DNA of 64,000 nucleotides from Paracoccaceae bacterium (GCA_020425085.1 JAGQRW010000007.1:868001-932000); one strand, 5' to 3'; positions 46,073-56,361 are shown, counted from the stretch's first letter. Notes: generated by a model not told the origin, from the letters alone. Program-made: numbers and translations.

Positions 46073-46564
46073 TTACTTTTTACCGACGTTGCCACCGACC
46101 TCCTTTATATGGTCGTGATCCACCAGATTCCACGCCATGCCCCGGTTGCGGTACAGGCGTTTGCCAAGTCTCGGGTAGTCGCCCACATCATGCGCCAGCC
46201 TTTCGCCAACGACGATGCAGCGAAACACCTCGTTGCCGGTGTTCCGGATCGAATGCGCCAGCCCGCCCTTGCGATATCCGATGAAATCGCCGGCAGCGAT
46301 CTGGTGTTCCTGGTCACCGATGATGGCGATGGCGGTGCCTGACAGGACGTAAACGCATTCATCCTCAAACTGGTGGCAATGATGTTCGGTTGATTCGTAC
46401 CCCGGCGCAATCTCGACAAGGTGAAAGCCGAAGCCGGTCAGACCAGTTGCGTCGCCAAGGGATTTGTTCAGGCGTCTGGCATTGGAATTCAGGAAATGGG
46501 TCTTGTCCAACCCCGCCATTTCGGTGATTTCATCGCGGCTGATAAGATAGGTCTGGTCTGTCAC
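46073..46564 (-). CDS. cupin-domain protein
   Basis: A 163-residue single-domain cupin. Motif 1 is the H-H-C-H-Q-F-E-D-E region after EIAPGYESTE and motif 2 is GDFIGYRKGGLAHSIRN. The residues can form a metal site. The family includes dioxygenases, isomerases and storage or sensor proteins, so the reaction cannot be named. It stands alone between rpsI and the divergent murI. Confidence 0.8.
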   Translation of the reverse strand: MTDQTYLISRDEITEMAGLDKTHFLNSNARRLNKSLGDATGLTGFGFHLVEIAPGYESTEHHCHQFEDECVYVLSGTAIAIIGDQEHQIAAGDFIGYRKGGLAHSIRNTGNEVFRCIVVGERLAHDVGDYPRLGKRLYRNRGMAWNLVDHDHIKEVGGNVGKK

Positions 46565-46735
46565 GGTATGCTCCTTTGAAATTTCCGCCAGGTTGGCGCG
46601 GATGATAACAGGCGGCCGCTACCAACAGAAGATCCCGCTCTGCCCATGGCAAGGGGCGGGATGCGGCTTGATTATCGCCGGCAATCCGGGCAAAACCGCC
46701 ATAGGCCGATCCGGTCGACAGGAAAGTCAACGACG

Positions 46736-47557
46736 ATGGCAGTGGGCATATTCGACAGCGGTTTGGGCGGGCTGACGGTTTATCGTGAGATCCGTGCGCT
46801 GATGCCGGATCTGGCGCTGGTCTATTACGGTGACAATGCCCATGCGCCTTATGGCGTGCGTGACGCTGACGATATCTATGCGCTGACCTGCCAGGGGGTC
46901 AGCCGCCTGTTTGATGCCGGTTGCGATCTGGTGGTTCTGGCCTGCAACACCGCCTCGGCGGCGGCGCTCAGGCGGATGCAGGAAGGCTGGGTGCCCGACG
47001 ATAAGCGCGTCCTTGGGGTTTTCGTGCCGCTGATCGAGGCGCTGACCGAACGCCAGTGGGGCGACAATTCGGCCCCGCGTGAGGTTGGGGTCAAGCATGT
47101 GGCGCTGTTTGCCACGCCTTCAACGGTTGCCAGCCGCGCCTTTCAGCGCGAACTGTCGTTTCGCGCCATCGGTGTCGATGTCGAGGCACAACCCTGCGGC
47201 GGATTGGTCGATGCGCTTGAGGCGGGCGATCTGATCCTGGCCGAAGCACTGGTGCGCAGCCATGTCGACGCGCTGCTCAGACGGATGCCAAAGCCCGAGG
47301 CGGCAGTTCTGGGCTGCACCCATTACCCGATGCTGGCCGAGGTGTTTCAGGCAGCCCTTGGCCCTGATGTCAACGTATTTTCGCAAGGGCGGATCGTTGC
47401 CAAAAGCCTGATGGATTATCTGGAGCGCCATCCCGACATGCTGGGCAAGGGTACGCAAAACCTGTTCCTGACCACCGGCCTGCCGCAATCGGTGTCCGAT
47501 CAGGCGACGCGTTTTCTGCGTCAGGATATCCGCTTCGCCGCAAGCGAGATTGAATAA
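46736..47557 (+). CDS. murI: glutamate racemase
   Basis: A 273-residue racemase supplying D-glutamate for peptidoglycan. It has [27 protein letters not shown], the two catalytic Cys in [13 protein letters not shown] and [10 protein letters not shown], and the paired acids. AGGAAAG precedes the ATG at 46736. The next gene, argC, begins about 50 bp later and may be co-transcribed. Confidence 0.95.
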   Translation: MAVGIFDSGLGGLTVYREIRALMPDLALVYYGDNAHAPYGVRDADDIYALTCQGVSRLFDAGCDLVVLACNTASAAALRRMQEGWVPDDKRVLGVFVPLIEALTERQWGDNSAPREVGVKHVALFATPSTVASRAFQRELSFRAIGVDVEAQPCGGLVDALEAGDLILAEALVRSHVDALLRRMPKPEAAVLGCTHYPMLAEVFQAALGPDVNVFSQGRIVAKSLMDYLERHPDMLGKGTQNLFLTTGLPQSVSDQATRFLRQDIRFAASEIE

Positions 47558-47609
47558 GCCGCACAGATACCATACATCGCCACTGAACCCTTCAGGCAAG
47601 GAATCGCGC

Positions 47610-48641
47610 ATGTCCAAATCAAAGAAAATCGCCATTCTTGGTGCCTCGGGTTATACCGGTGCAGAACTGGTTCGCCTGATCGCCAGCCATCCGGGAATGG
47701 AAATCGTTGCTCTTTCCGGTGATCGCAAGGCAGGAATGGCGATGCGCGAGGTCTTTCCGTTCCTGCGTCATCTTGACCTGCCGGATCTGGTGAAGATCGA
47801 GGATATTGATTTTACCGATGTCGATCTGGCGTTTTGCGCCCTGCCGCATGCCACCAGTCAGGCGGTAATCGCCGAGTTGCCACTCGACCTGAAAATCGTC
47901 GATCTGTCGGCAGATTTCCGGCTGCGCGATCCCAAGGCCTATGAGGAATGGTACGGCAAGCCCCATGCTGCCGTTGAGATGCAGAAAGAGGCGGTTTATG
48001 GCCTGACCGAATTTTACCGCGACCAGATCAAATCCGCGCGTCTGGTGGCCGGAACCGGCTGCAATGCCGCGACCGGCCAATACGCCATCCGCCCGTTGCT
48101 GGAGGCGGAGGTGATTGATCCGGATGAGATCATCATGGACCTGAAGGCCGGGGTTTCGGGGGCGGGTCGCTCGCTCAAGGAAAATCTTTTGCATGCGGAA
48201 CTGGCCGAGGGGATGATTGCCTATAACCCCTTGAAACACCGCCACATGGCGGAGTTTGAGCAGGAATTCAGCGCCATTGTCGGGCGTCCGGTGACGCTGA
48301 CCTTTTCGCCGCATCTGCTGCCGATGAACCGCGGCATCATGATCACCGCCTATGTGCGCGGTGAGGCCGAGGTGGTGCATCAGACGCTGGCGGCGCGGTA
48401 CAAGGACGAGGTGTTCGTGCATGTCCTGCCATTTGGTGAAACGCCCGGAACCAAGGATGTGCGCGGCTCGAACTTCGTGCATATCGGCATGGTCGGCGAT
48501 CTTCGCCCCGGTCGGGCACGGGTGTTTGCGGTGCTTGATAACCTTGCCAAGGGCTCCAGCGGGCAGGCGATCCAGAACGCCAACCTGATGCTGGGCCTTC
48601 CCGAAACCGAGGGGCTGATGCTGGCCCCGGTTTTCCCATGA
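47610..48641 (+). CDS. argC: N-acetyl-gamma-glutamyl-phosphate reductase
   Basis: A 343-residue enzyme for the third step of arginine synthesis. It has the Rossmann motif [16 protein letters not shown], the catalytic Cys in [15 protein letters not shown] and the His in [12 protein letters not shown]. It reduces N-acetylglutamyl phosphate with NADPH. AAGGAA precedes the ATG at 47610. The length and order are of the long type 1 form. Confidence 0.96.
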   Translation: MSKSKKIAILGASGYTGAELVRLIASHPGMEIVALSGDRKAGMAMREVFPFLRHLDLPDLVKIEDIDFTDVDLAFCALPHATSQAVIAELPLDLKIVDLSADFRLRDPKAYEEWYGKPHAAVEMQKEAVYGLTEFYRDQIKSARLVAGTGCNAATGQYAIRPLLEAEVIDPDEIIMDLKAGVSGAGRSLKENLLHAELAEGMIAYNPLKHRHMAEFEQEFSAIVGRPVTLTFSPHLLPMNRGIMITAYVRGEAEVVHQTLAARYKDEVFVHVLPFGETPGTKDVRGSNFVHIGMVGDLRPGRARVFAVLDNLAKGSSGQAIQNANLMLGLPETEGLMLAPVFP

Positions 48642-48648
48642 GGGTGTG

Positions 48649-49101
48649 ATGGCTGTTGGCGGATTGAAAAAGAAACGGCGGATTCAGCTGATCATCATCG
48701 CCATGGTGTTTTTGGTGGGGGCAGTCGGGCTGATCGGCTATGCCTTGCAGGACGGCATCAACTATTTCCGCATGCCAAGTCAGGTGGCCGAGGCACCACC
48801 CCCGCCGCGCGAGGTTTTCCGCCTTGGCGGCCTGGTGGAAGAAGGTTCCCTGGTACGCGGGCAGGGCAAGACCATCACCTTCAACATCACCGATGGCAAC
48901 GCCTCGGTCGCGGCCAACTATACCGGTATTCTGCCCGATCTTTTTGCCGAGGGTGAGGGGGTTGTCGCCACCGGAAAGCTGGTGAACAACGTCTTTGAAG
49001 CCACGGAAATCCTTGCCAAACATGACGAGAATTACATGCCGAAAGAGGTTGCTGACGGGCTGAAGGAACAGGGCATATTCGTTGCACCGAACGCTGAATA
49101 G
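48649..49101 (+). CDS. ccmE: cytochrome c maturation heme chaperone
   Basis: A 150-residue CcmE. The N-terminus has one membrane anchor (RIQLIIIAMVFLVGAVGLIGYAL) and the periplasmic OB-fold ends in LAKHDENYMP, in which the His forms the covalent heme bond (about residue 125) with the neighbouring Tyr. It accepts heme from CcmC and hands it to CcmF. GTG at 48646 is the alternative start. It begins 7 bp after argC. Confidence 0.95.
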   Translation: MAVGGLKKKRRIQLIIIAMVFLVGAVGLIGYALQDGINYFRMPSQVAEAPPPPREVFRLGGLVEEGSLVRGQGKTITFNITDGNASVAANYTGILPDLFAEGEGVVATGKLVNNVFEATEILAKHDENYMPKEVADGLKEQGIFVAPNAE

Positions 49102-49164
49102 GCAATATTTTAACCAAATTTGCCGAGGCTTCAGGGGAATTTCAACCATTCCCGGAGCAGGCCG

Positions 49165-49776
49165 ATGCAATCGGTTCAGGATATTGCCCAGGCGATCGTG
49201 GCGCGTGAGGGCGGTTATGTAAACGACCCGGACGATCCGGGCGGTGCCACCAATTTCGGTGTGACGCTGGCCACCATGCGCCGGCTCGGCCTTGATGTTG
49301 ACGGCGACAATCAGATCACCGTCAGCGATGTCAAGGCGCTGAGTGCTGCGGATGCAGAACGAATTTTCCTTAAACATTATTATGCCGCACCGGGGATCGC
49401 GAATCTGCCCGCCACCTTGCAGGCCAGCGTTTTTGACATGTATGTCAATGCCGGGGCCAGTGCGGTCAAGATCCTGCAAAAACTGTTCAATGACATGGGT
49501 TTGCCGGTCACAGTTGATGGCGTGATCGGGCCTGAGACCATCGCGGCGGCGCGGCGGGCGCAGGCGATGGCACCGGATCATCTGGCCGACGCCTATGGCA
49601 TTGCGCGGCGCAATTATTACTACGCGCTTGGCGACCGGCGCGCCGGTTTGCGCAAATTCGCGCGGCGGCTGGATGGCGGCAAGGGTGGCTGGATCCTCAG
49701 GGCCGAAGAGTTCATTTCGCCGCGATTTCATCTCAGTGACAGGCAACATCGGCAAAGGGTGGCAAAATGGGCATGA
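49165..49776 (+). CDS. N-acetylmuramidase, holin-associated (GH108)
   Basis: A 203-residue muramidase of glycoside hydrolase family 108. The N-terminal domain has AIVAREGGYVNDPDDPGGATNFGV, with the catalytic Glu in REGGY. A C-terminal peptidoglycan-binding domain contains DGVIGPETIAAARRAQ. There is no signal peptide, so it needs a holin to reach the wall, and a holin gene overlaps its 3' end. In Rhodobacter capsulatus a similar pair lyses cells for release of the gene transfer agent. The pair sits between ccmE and ccmF. GGAG precedes the ATG at 49165. Confidence 0.85.
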   Translation: MQSVQDIAQAIVAREGGYVNDPDDPGGATNFGVTLATMRRLGLDVDGDNQITVSDVKALSAADAERIFLKHYYAAPGIANLPATLQASVFDMYVNAGASAVKILQKLFNDMGLPVTVDGVIGPETIAAARRAQAMAPDHLADAYGIARRNYYYALGDRRAGLRKFARRLDGGKGGWILRAEEFISPRFHLSDRQHRQRVAKWA

Positions 49777-50267
49777 TCAGGGGCGTTTTAGGGCTAGCGA
49801 ACAAAAGCCAGGAAATCGGCACCGCTGTAGGCAACGTGGCCGAGGTTTTCCTGCCCAACGCCACCAGGAAAATGCTGCTGGAGCATGAGGCATTCGCCGC
49901 CGCGCTGGCGCAATACGGGGTAGAGTTTCAGGCGCCGCATGAAGGCTGGTTCGACCGTTTTGTCAACGGATTGAACCGCCTGCCAAGACCGGCACTGGCC
50001 ATCGGCACCATCGGCCTGTTCATCTACGCGATGAGCGCGCCTGAGCATTTTTCCGTGCGCATGCAGGGCCTTCAGCATGTTCCCGAACCGCTCTGGTGGC
50101 TGTTGGGTGCGGTGGTGTCGTTCTATTTCGGGGCGCGGGAAATGTTTCATGTGCGGCGAAAATCCACCGGCGTTGCGGTCGGGGCCGCACCATCGGTTGC
50201 GCCCTATGCCGATGATAATCCGGCCTTGTCGGAATGGCAGGTTGGCGGCGATGGCAGTTGGCGCTGA
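49767..50267 (+). CDS. holin-family protein
   Basis: A 166-residue protein that overlaps the muramidase gene by 10 bp. It has an amphipathic N-terminal half and two predicted helices (PALAIGTIGLFIYAMS and PLWWLLGAVVSFYFGAREMFH), with a basic hydrophilic tail. This matches the holin-family proteins found beside GH108 muramidases in Rhodobacterales. It should form membrane lesions through which the muramidase leaves the cytoplasm. ATG 49773 is the alternative start. Confidence 0.8.
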   Translation: MGMIRGVLGLANKSQEIGTAVGNVAEVFLPNATRKMLLEHEAFAAALAQYGVEFQAPHEGWFDRFVNGLNRLPRPALAIGTIGLFIYAMSAPEHFSVRMQGLQHVPEPLWWLLGAVVSFYFGAREMFHVRRKSTGVAVGAAPSVAPYADDNPALSEWQVGGDGSWR

Positions 50268-50389
50268 CCTGGTTTGACTGACATTCAGCCGCCGGCAGCT
50301 TGGTCAGACCCGATCACGGGTATTGTCATTTGCCACTGCCGCTGAAACCTCTATGATCGCGGTCCGATACGCATTGCGAGGACTACGAC

Positions 50390-52381
50390 ATGACTGCCGA
50401 ACTTGGCCACTTTTCGCTTATTCTGGCGTTTGCCGTTGCCATCGTGCAAATGATCGTGCCGATGGTCGGTGCCACCAAGGGCTGGCAGAACTGGATGGAT
50501 ATGGCCGCCCCGGCGGCGATGGCGCAGTTTCTTTTGACCTCGCTGGCGTTCGGGGCGCTGGTTTATGGTTTCGCCACTTCGGATTTCTCGATCAGGCTGG
50601 TGGCGGAAAATTCGCATTCCGCCAAGCCGATGCTTTACAAGCTGACCGGAACCTGGGGCAATCACGAAGGTTCGATGCTGCTCTGGGTGTTCATCCTGAC
50701 GCTGTTCGGTGCCATGGTGGCGCTGTTCGGGCGCAACCTGCCGGACCGGCTGAAAGCGCGGGTATTGTCGGTGCAATCAGCGGTGGCGGTGGCGTTTTTC
50801 GCGTTTCTTCTGTTCACCTCGAACCCGTTTTTGCGCCTGGTCAATCCGCCGATGGACGGGCAGGGGCTGAATCCGCTGTTGCAGGATCCGGGCCTGGCGT
50901 TTCATCCGCCGTTTCTATACCTTGGTTATGTCGGTCTTTCGGTCAGTTTTTCCTTTGCCGTCGCCGCCCTGATCGAAGGCCGGGTCGACGCCGCCTGGGC
51001 ACGATGGGTGCGGCCATGGACGCTGGCGGCCTGGATGTTTCTGACCATCGGTATCGCGCTAGGGTCATGGTGGGCCTATTATGAGCTTGGCTGGGGCGGC
51101 TGGTGGTTCTGGGATCCGGTTGAAAATGCCAGCTTCATGCCCTGGCTGATTGCAGCGGCGCTGTTGCATTCGGCCATCGTGGTGGAAAAACGCGAGAGCC
51201 TGAAAACCTGGACCATCCTTTTGGCGATCATCGCCTTTTCCTTTTCGCTGATCGGCACCTTTATCGTGCGTTCCGGCGTCATCACTTCGGTTCATGCCTT
51301 TGCCAATGACCCGGAACGCGGCGTGTTCATTCTGGCGATTCTGGCAATCACCATCGGCGGCTCGCTCAGCCTGTTTGCCATGCGGGCGGGCAATCTTGGT
51401 GCCAAGGGGGTGTTTTCACTGGTCAGTCGCGAAAGTGCTCTGGTTTTGAACAATATCCTGCTGGTGGTGGCGGCGTTGGTGGTGTTTGTCGGCACCGTCT
51501 GGCCACTGGTGTCGGAAATGACCTTTGGGCGCAAGTTGTCGGTAGGCGAGCCGTTCTTTGATACCGCGTTCACGCCGTTCATGGTGGCGCTGGCGATGGT
51601 TCTTCCGCTGGGGGCGGTGCTGCCGTGGAAACGCGCCAGTCTTGGCCGTGCCATGCGTCCATTGTGGGGGGTGTTGGCGGTGTCGGTGGCACTGGGGTCG
51701 CTGGTGATGGTGTTGCAGACCGGAACCCGCATGATGGCGCCGGTTGGGCTGGCGCTGGCGTCCTGGCTGGTGCTTGGCTCATTGGCCGATCTGGCCGGGC
51801 GGGTGCGCCTGCGAAAGCTGCCGTTTAGCGAAAGCATGCACCGGCTCAGGCATCTGCCGCGGGCCGATGTCGGCAAGTCGGTGGCGCATATCGGGCTGGG
51901 CCTGACCATTTTCGGCATCAGCGCCATCACCGCATGGCAAAGCGAGGATATCCGCATTGCCAGACCCGGTGACAGCTTTCAGATTGCCGGTGCGGTTTCC
52001 AGCTATGATATCCATTTTGACGCGGTGAACGAAGTCGAGGGGCCGAACTATTCCGCCACACGCGGCGATTTCACCGTCACGTCAAACGGCAAGATGGTCG
52101 CAACGCTGCATCCGGAAAAGCGCGTTTACACGGTTTCACGCATGCCCACCACCGAGGCGGCGATTGATATCGGGCCGACCCGCGATGTCTATCTGGTGAT
52201 CGGCGACGCGCAGGATGGTGGCGGTTATGCGGTGCGATCCTATGTGAAACCGTTTGCCGTATGGATCTGGTTTGGCGCCATCGTTATGGCACTTGGTGGC
52301 CTCTTGAGCCTTAGCGACCGGCGCTATCGGGTGGCGGCGGGGGCCAGACGCCGCCAGCACCAGACCCAACCGGCGGAATAG
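50390..52381 (+). CDS. ccmF: cytochrome c heme lyase subunit CcmF
   Basis: A 663-residue membrane protein with about 15 helices. The heme-handling WWD domain is ELGWGGWWFWDPVENASFMPWL, and conserved His residues lie in NSHSAKPMLYKLTG and GNHEGSMLLWVF. It transfers heme from CcmE to apocytochrome c together with CcmH. GAGG lies eight bases before the ATG. It is separated from ccmE by the muramidase/holin pair. Confidence 0.95.
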   Translation: MTAELGHFSLILAFAVAIVQMIVPMVGATKGWQNWMDMAAPAAMAQFLLTSLAFGALVYGFATSDFSIRLVAENSHSAKPMLYKLTGTWGNHEGSMLLWVFILTLFGAMVALFGRNLPDRLKARVLSVQSAVAVAFFAFLLFTSNPFLRLVNPPMDGQGLNPLLQDPGLAFHPPFLYLGYVGLSVSFSFAVAALIEGRVDAAWARWVRPWTLAAWMFLTIGIALGSWWAYYELGWGGWWFWDPVENASFMPWLIAAALLHSAIVVEKRESLKTWTILLAIIAFSFSLIGTFIVRSGVITSVHAFANDPERGVFILAILAITIGGSLSLFAMRAGNLGAKGVFSLVSRESALVLNNILLVVAALVVFVGTVWPLVSEMTFGRKLSVGEPFFDTAFTPFMVALAMVLPLGAVLPWKRASLGRAMRPLWGVLAVSVALGSLVMVLQTGTRMMAPVGLALASWLVLGSLADLAGRVRLRKLPFSESMHRLRHLPRADVGKSVAHIGLGLTIFGISAITAWQSEDIRIARPGDSFQIAGAVSSYDIHFDAVNEVEGPNYSATRGDFTVTSNGKMVATLHPEKRVYTVSRMPTTEAAIDIGPTRDVYLVIGDAQDGGGYAVRSYVKPFAVWIWFGAIVMALGGLLSLSDRRYRVAAGARRRQHQTQPAE

Positions 52382-52384
52382 GCG

Positions 52385-52828
52385 ATGTGGCGGGTTTTTG
52401 CCTTGCTGATGCTGCTGGCGACACCGTTATGGGCGGTGCAGCCGGACGAAGTCCTGCCCGATCCAGTGCAGGAGGCGCGGGCGCGGCAAATCTCGCAAGG
52501 TCTGCGATGTCTGGTCTGTCGTAACGAATCGATTGATGACAGCAATGCGGGTCTGGCGCGCGATCTGCGTCTGTTGGTGCGCGAACGCATCGTTGCCGGG
52601 GATAGCGATGATCAGGTGGTGGCCTTTATCGTGTCGCGATATGGCGAATATGTGTTGCTGAACCCCAGGGCCGATGGCTCGAACCTGCTGTTATGGGGGG
52701 CGGGTCCTTTGATGCTGGTGATTGCCATTGCGATCGGCCTGATTTCCCGGCGTCGCCGCAGCAACGCGACGGTTGAACAGCTAAGTGAGGCGGAAAAGGC
52801 GCGGCTTGCCGAACTGATGCGGGATTGA
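52385..52828 (+). CDS. ccmH: cytochrome c maturation protein CcmH
   Basis: A 147-residue protein with a signal peptide ([17 protein letters not shown]), the thioredoxin-like C42/C45 pair in [12 protein letters not shown], and a C-terminal membrane helix. It keeps the CXXCH motif of apocytochrome reduced and escorts it to CcmF. It starts 3 bp after ccmF. The CcmG thioredoxin and CcmI genes, which often accompany ccmH, are not here. Confidence 0.94.
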   Translation: MWRVFALLMLLATPLWAVQPDEVLPDPVQEARARQISQGLRCLVCRNESIDDSNAGLARDLRLLVRERIVAGDSDDQVVAFIVSRYGEYVLLNPRADGSNLLLWGAGPLMLVIAIAIGLISRRRRSNATVEQLSEAEKARLAELMRD

Positions 52829-52915
52829 CGTGGCGTTGCGGCCATATCTCCACTCGCATCCGGCGGAAGTCTTGGCTAGTAATGCGGCGGAGTTTCATGA
52901 ATAGGAGGCCGCAGC

Positions 52916-53692
52916 ATGATCTACGAGGTCATCGAACTGGAAATCAACGATGGCGTGGCGACGCTCAGCCTGAACCGGCCTGATCTGCTGAACAGCATGA
53001 ACGACCGGATGCGCGACGAAATTCGCGACGCGGTGTTGCGCGCGCAGGAACAGGCGCGGGTGCTGGTGATCACCGGCAAAGGGCGCGGGTTCTGTTCCGG
53101 GCAGGATCTGGGGGGCGATGTGGATGTTGCCACTTTCGATCTGGAAAAGGCGCTGAAGGAACAGTACGAACCGATGCTCAGGGCGATTTACGATTGTCCG
53201 ATCCCGACCATTTCCGCCGTCAACGGCCCGGCCGCCGGGGCGGGGGCCAATCTGGCGCTGGCCGCGGATGTGGTGATTGCCGCTGAAAGCGCCTATTTCA
53301 TGCAGGCATTCGCCATGATCGGCCTTATCCCCGATGCCGGCGGCACCTATTTCATGCCCCGCAGCATGGGCTTTGCCAAGGCGATGGGGGCGTCGTTGTT
53401 TGCCGACAAGATCAGCGCGCGTCAGGCCGCCGACTGGGGGCTGATCTGGGAATGTGTGCCGGACCTTGATTTTGCCGACCACATCGCCCGCCGCGCCGGG
53501 ATGCTGGCAAATGGGCCGACCGCCGCCTATCAACGCATCAAACAGGCGATCCGTGCCAGTTTTGAAAACGATCTGGATACCCAGCTGGCGCTGGAGGCCA
53601 GATTGCAGGGCGAAGCCGGGCGCACCCGCGATTTCGCCGAAGGTGTCACCGCCTTCAACCAGAAACGCAAACCGAAATATCAAGGGCACTAG
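52916..53692 (+). CDS. PaaG-like enoyl-CoA hydratase/isomerase
   Basis: A 258-residue crotonase-fold enzyme. It has the oxyanion segments GKGRGFCSGQDLGG and NGPAAGAGANLALAADVVIAAE and the catalytic Asp in MIGLIPDAGGTYFMPR. The Asp-Ala-Gly-Gly form fits 2-(1,2-epoxy-1,2-dihydrophenyl)acetyl-CoA isomerase (PaaG) and its relatives. No other phenylacetate gene is adjacent, so the assignment is at family level. AGGAGG lies six to eight bases before the ATG. Confidence 0.8.
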   Translation: MIYEVIELEINDGVATLSLNRPDLLNSMNDRMRDEIRDAVLRAQEQARVLVITGKGRGFCSGQDLGGDVDVATFDLEKALKEQYEPMLRAIYDCPIPTISAVNGPAAGAGANLALAADVVIAAESAYFMQAFAMIGLIPDAGGTYFMPRSMGFAKAMGASLFADKISARQAADWGLIWECVPDLDFADHIARRAGMLANGPTAAYQRIKQAIRASFENDLDTQLALEARLQGEAGRTRDFAEGVTAFNQKRKPKYQGH

Positions 53693-53743
53693 CAGGGAAA
53701 GATGCCGCAAACGGCGCAATATCCCACTGGCAAGGAGCAAGGC

Positions 53744-54886
53744 ATGACCAACAAACGCAGCATATTCGAAGAAGTCAGCGGCGATACCGGCACCCGTCCG
53801 GCCACAACCGGCGGTCTGATCGACCGGCCCGCCGACAGCGCCAGGCGCGGTATCCGTATCTGGCTGCATATCCTGCTGTTTCTGGTGGCGCTGATGATCG
53901 TGGTCGGCGGTCTGACCCGGCTGACCGATAGCGGGTTGTCGATCACCGAATGGAACGTCATCAAGGGGGCGGTGCCGCCGATGAGCGACACTGCCTGGCA
54001 GGCCGAATTCACCAAATATCAGGCCAGCCCGGAATATCAGTTGCAGAACCGGGGCATGAGCCTGACGGATTTCAAGTTCATCTACTGGTGGGAATGGGGC
54101 CATCGCCAGCTTGGCCGCCTGATCGGGCTGGTCTGGGCACTGGGGTTCTTCTGGTTCCTGTTTCGGCGCAAGATCCCCACGGGCTGGACCGGCCGGTTTG
54201 TTCTTTTGGGTGCGCTTGGCGGCTTGCAGGGGGCGATCGGCTGGTGGATGGTTTCCAGCGGTCTTGGCGGGCGCATGGTTGATGTCGCCAGTTACCGGCT
54301 GGCGACGCATCTGGGCATTGCCTTTGTCATCATGGGGTTGATCGCCTGGTATCTGTTCCGGCTGAAAAGACCGGCGCAGGAACTGTTGCAGGCACGGCGT
54401 CACCGCGAGGCCCGGTTGGTGTCGCTGTCGACCCTGCTGCTGGTGCTGGTATTCGCCCAGATCCTGCTGGGTGCGCTGGTGGCGGGGATTGATGCCGGGC
54501 GCGGTTATATCGACTGGCCGATGATGAACGGTGAATTCCTGCCATCGGAAAGTTTCGATTACACGCCGTTCTGGACCAACTTCTTTGAAAATCCGGCGCT
54601 GGTGCAGTTCAACCACCGGATGCTTGGCTATCTGGTGTTTCTGGTGGCGATGTTCATCTGGTGGGCCAGCCGCAACAGCCCGCTGACGGCGGTGCGCCGG
54701 GCATTCACCTGGGTCGGCTGGGCGGTGATCGTGCAGATGCTTCTGGGCATCACCACCGTTCTTTATGCCGCCCCGTGGGATATTGCGATCGTCCACCAGC
54801 TTGGCGCGATTCTGGTCATGGTGCTGGTCCTGCGGGCCAGGTTTGCCGCCCTTTATCCGGCTTCGCAGTCGCTGCGCCAGGCATGA
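53744..54886 (+). CDS. ctaA: heme A synthase
   Basis: A 380-residue integral membrane protein with eight predicted helices in two repeats. Signatures are VVGGLTRLTDSGLSITEW, YWWEWGHRQLGRLIGLVW and QFNHRMLGYLVFLVA, which hold the conserved heme-ligand His residues. It oxidises heme O to heme A for aa3-type oxidases. AAGGAG lies six bases before the ATG at 53744. Its stop overlaps the next ATG (ATGA). Confidence 0.94.
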   Translation: MTNKRSIFEEVSGDTGTRPATTGGLIDRPADSARRGIRIWLHILLFLVALMIVVGGLTRLTDSGLSITEWNVIKGAVPPMSDTAWQAEFTKYQASPEYQLQNRGMSLTDFKFIYWWEWGHRQLGRLIGLVWALGFFWFLFRRKIPTGWTGRFVLLGALGGLQGAIGWWMVSSGLGGRMVDVASYRLATHLGIAFVIMGLIAWYLFRLKRPAQELLQARRHREARLVSLSTLLLVLVFAQILLGALVAGIDAGRGYIDWPMMNGEFLPSESFDYTPFWTNFFENPALVQFNHRMLGYLVFLVAMFIWWASRNSPLTAVRRAFTWVGWAVIVQMLLGITTVLYAAPWDIAIVHQLGAILVMVLVLRARFAALYPASQSLRQA

Positions 54887-56361
54887 ACGCCTATGCCGCG
54901 CTGTTGGCGTTTCAGCGCCAGACCACGGCGCTTGCACAGGTGTCGGGGCTGCTTGGCTGGGATCAGGAAACCATGATGCCGAAAGGTGCCGCCATGCAAC
55001 GTGGCGAATGGATGGCGGCGATGAGCACCAGCATCCATCAACGCCAGTCCGATCCGCGCATCGGCGACTGGCTGGCGGCGCTGGAGGGGGCCGATCTTGG
55101 CCAGGTGGAACGGGCCAATCTCAGGCATATCCGCCGGGATTACCACCGCGCCAGTCGCGTTCCCGCCGATCTGGCGGCCGAGATTGCCCGCACCACTTCG
55201 CTGGCACAAGGGATATGGGCCGAGGCGCGGGCCAATGACGATTTCGCCGCCTTTGCGCCGACGCTGGAAAAGGTGCTGCAACTGCGCCGGGACGAGGCGG
55301 CGGCGCTGGCCCCGGGCGAGGACGCCTATGACGCATTGTTGCAGGATTATGAACCGGGCATGAGCGGTGCCGAACTGTCCGGGTTGCTTGGTGAACTGCG
55401 GCCGGGGCTGGTTGAACTGCGAGACCGCATCCGCGGTGCCGGGCGCGCGGTTCCCCGGCTTGACCACCGGTTTGACGACAAGGCGCAAATGGCGCTGGCG
55501 GATGAGCTGGCGGGGGTTTTCGGCTATGACTGGTCGCGCGGGCGGCTGGACAAGGCGGTACATCCGTTTTCCAGCGGCTCGGGCAACGATACCCGCATCA
55601 CCACCCGCGTCGATGCGCTTGATCCGTTCAACTGCATCTATTCCACCATCCACGAAACCGGTCATGCCACCTATGAGCAGGCGATCAACCCGGATTACCT
55701 GCTGACACCGCTGGGGCAGGGGGTTTCCATGGGGGTGCACGAAAGCCAAAGCCGGATTTATGAAAATCAGCTTGGCCGCAGCGCCGGTTTCTGCCGCTTC
55801 CTTTATGGCCGGATGCGCGACCGGTTCGGCGATTTCGGCATTGGTGATGCCGATACATTCTATGCGCTGGTGAACCGGGTCGGGCAGGGTTTCATCCGCA
55901 CCGAATCAGACGAGGTGCAGTATAACCTGCACATCCTTATGCGGTTCGATCTGGAACGCGCCCTGATTGCCGGTGATCTGGGTATCGGTGATCTGGAAGC
56001 CGCCTGGAACGACCGCTTTCTGGCCGATTTCGGTGTCAGGATTGACCGGCCTTCCAACGGCGTGTTGCAGGATGTGCATTGGTCTGTGGGGCTGTTTGGC
56101 TATTTTCCGACCTATACGCTTGGCAACATCTATGCGGGCTGCCTTTACCGCGCGATGACTGCGGCCTTGCCGGGATTGGCGGCGGATCTGGAACGGGGCG
56201 ACACCCGTGCCGCGACCGGCTGGCTGAAACAGCAGGTGCAGCAACATGGCGGGCTTTATGAAGCGCGTGAACTGATCGAACGCGCCAGTGGTGACAAGGT
56301 TTCGGCCAAACCGCTGCTGGAATACCTGACCGGCAAGTTCCGCGCGATTTACCGGCTGTGA
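54883..56361 (+). CDS. M32 carboxypeptidase
   Basis: A 492-residue zinc metallocarboxypeptidase of the Taq family. The active-site HETGH is at residues 257-261, followed by the third-ligand region HESQSRIYENQLGRS. The N-terminal half has LLGWDQETMMPKGAAMQRGEW, typical of the family. It removes C-terminal residues from peptides, most likely in the cytoplasm. It overlaps ctaA by 4 bp. Confidence 0.93.
   Translation: MNAYAALLAFQRQTTALAQVSGLLGWDQETMMPKGAAMQRGEWMAAMSTSIHQRQSDPRIGDWLAALEGADLGQVERANLRHIRRDYHRASRVPADLAAEIARTTSLAQGIWAEARANDDFAAFAPTLEKVLQLRRDEAAALAPGEDAYDALLQDYEPGMSGAELSGLLGELRPGLVELRDRIRGAGRAVPRLDHRFDDKAQMALADELAGVFGYDWSRGRLDKAVHPFSSGSGNDTRITTRVDALDPFNCIYSTIHETGHATYEQAINPDYLLTPLGQGVSMGVHESQSRIYENQLGRSAGFCRFLYGRMRDRFGDFGIGDADTFYALVNRVGQGFIRTESDEVQYNLHILMRFDLERALIAGDLGIGDLEAAWNDRFLADFGVRIDRPSNGVLQDVHWSVGLFGYFPTYTLGNIYAGCLYRAMTAALPGLAADLERGDTRAATGWLKQQVQQHGGLYEARELIERASGDKVSAKPLLEYLTGKFRAIYRL

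Noticed and set aside
52895-54937. 680-codon open frame on the minus strand opposite the PaaG-like gene and ctaA
   Set aside because: It is rich in Arg, His, Pro and Gln, lacks domain motifs, and lies exactly opposite two well-supported genes; a composition effect of high GC3.
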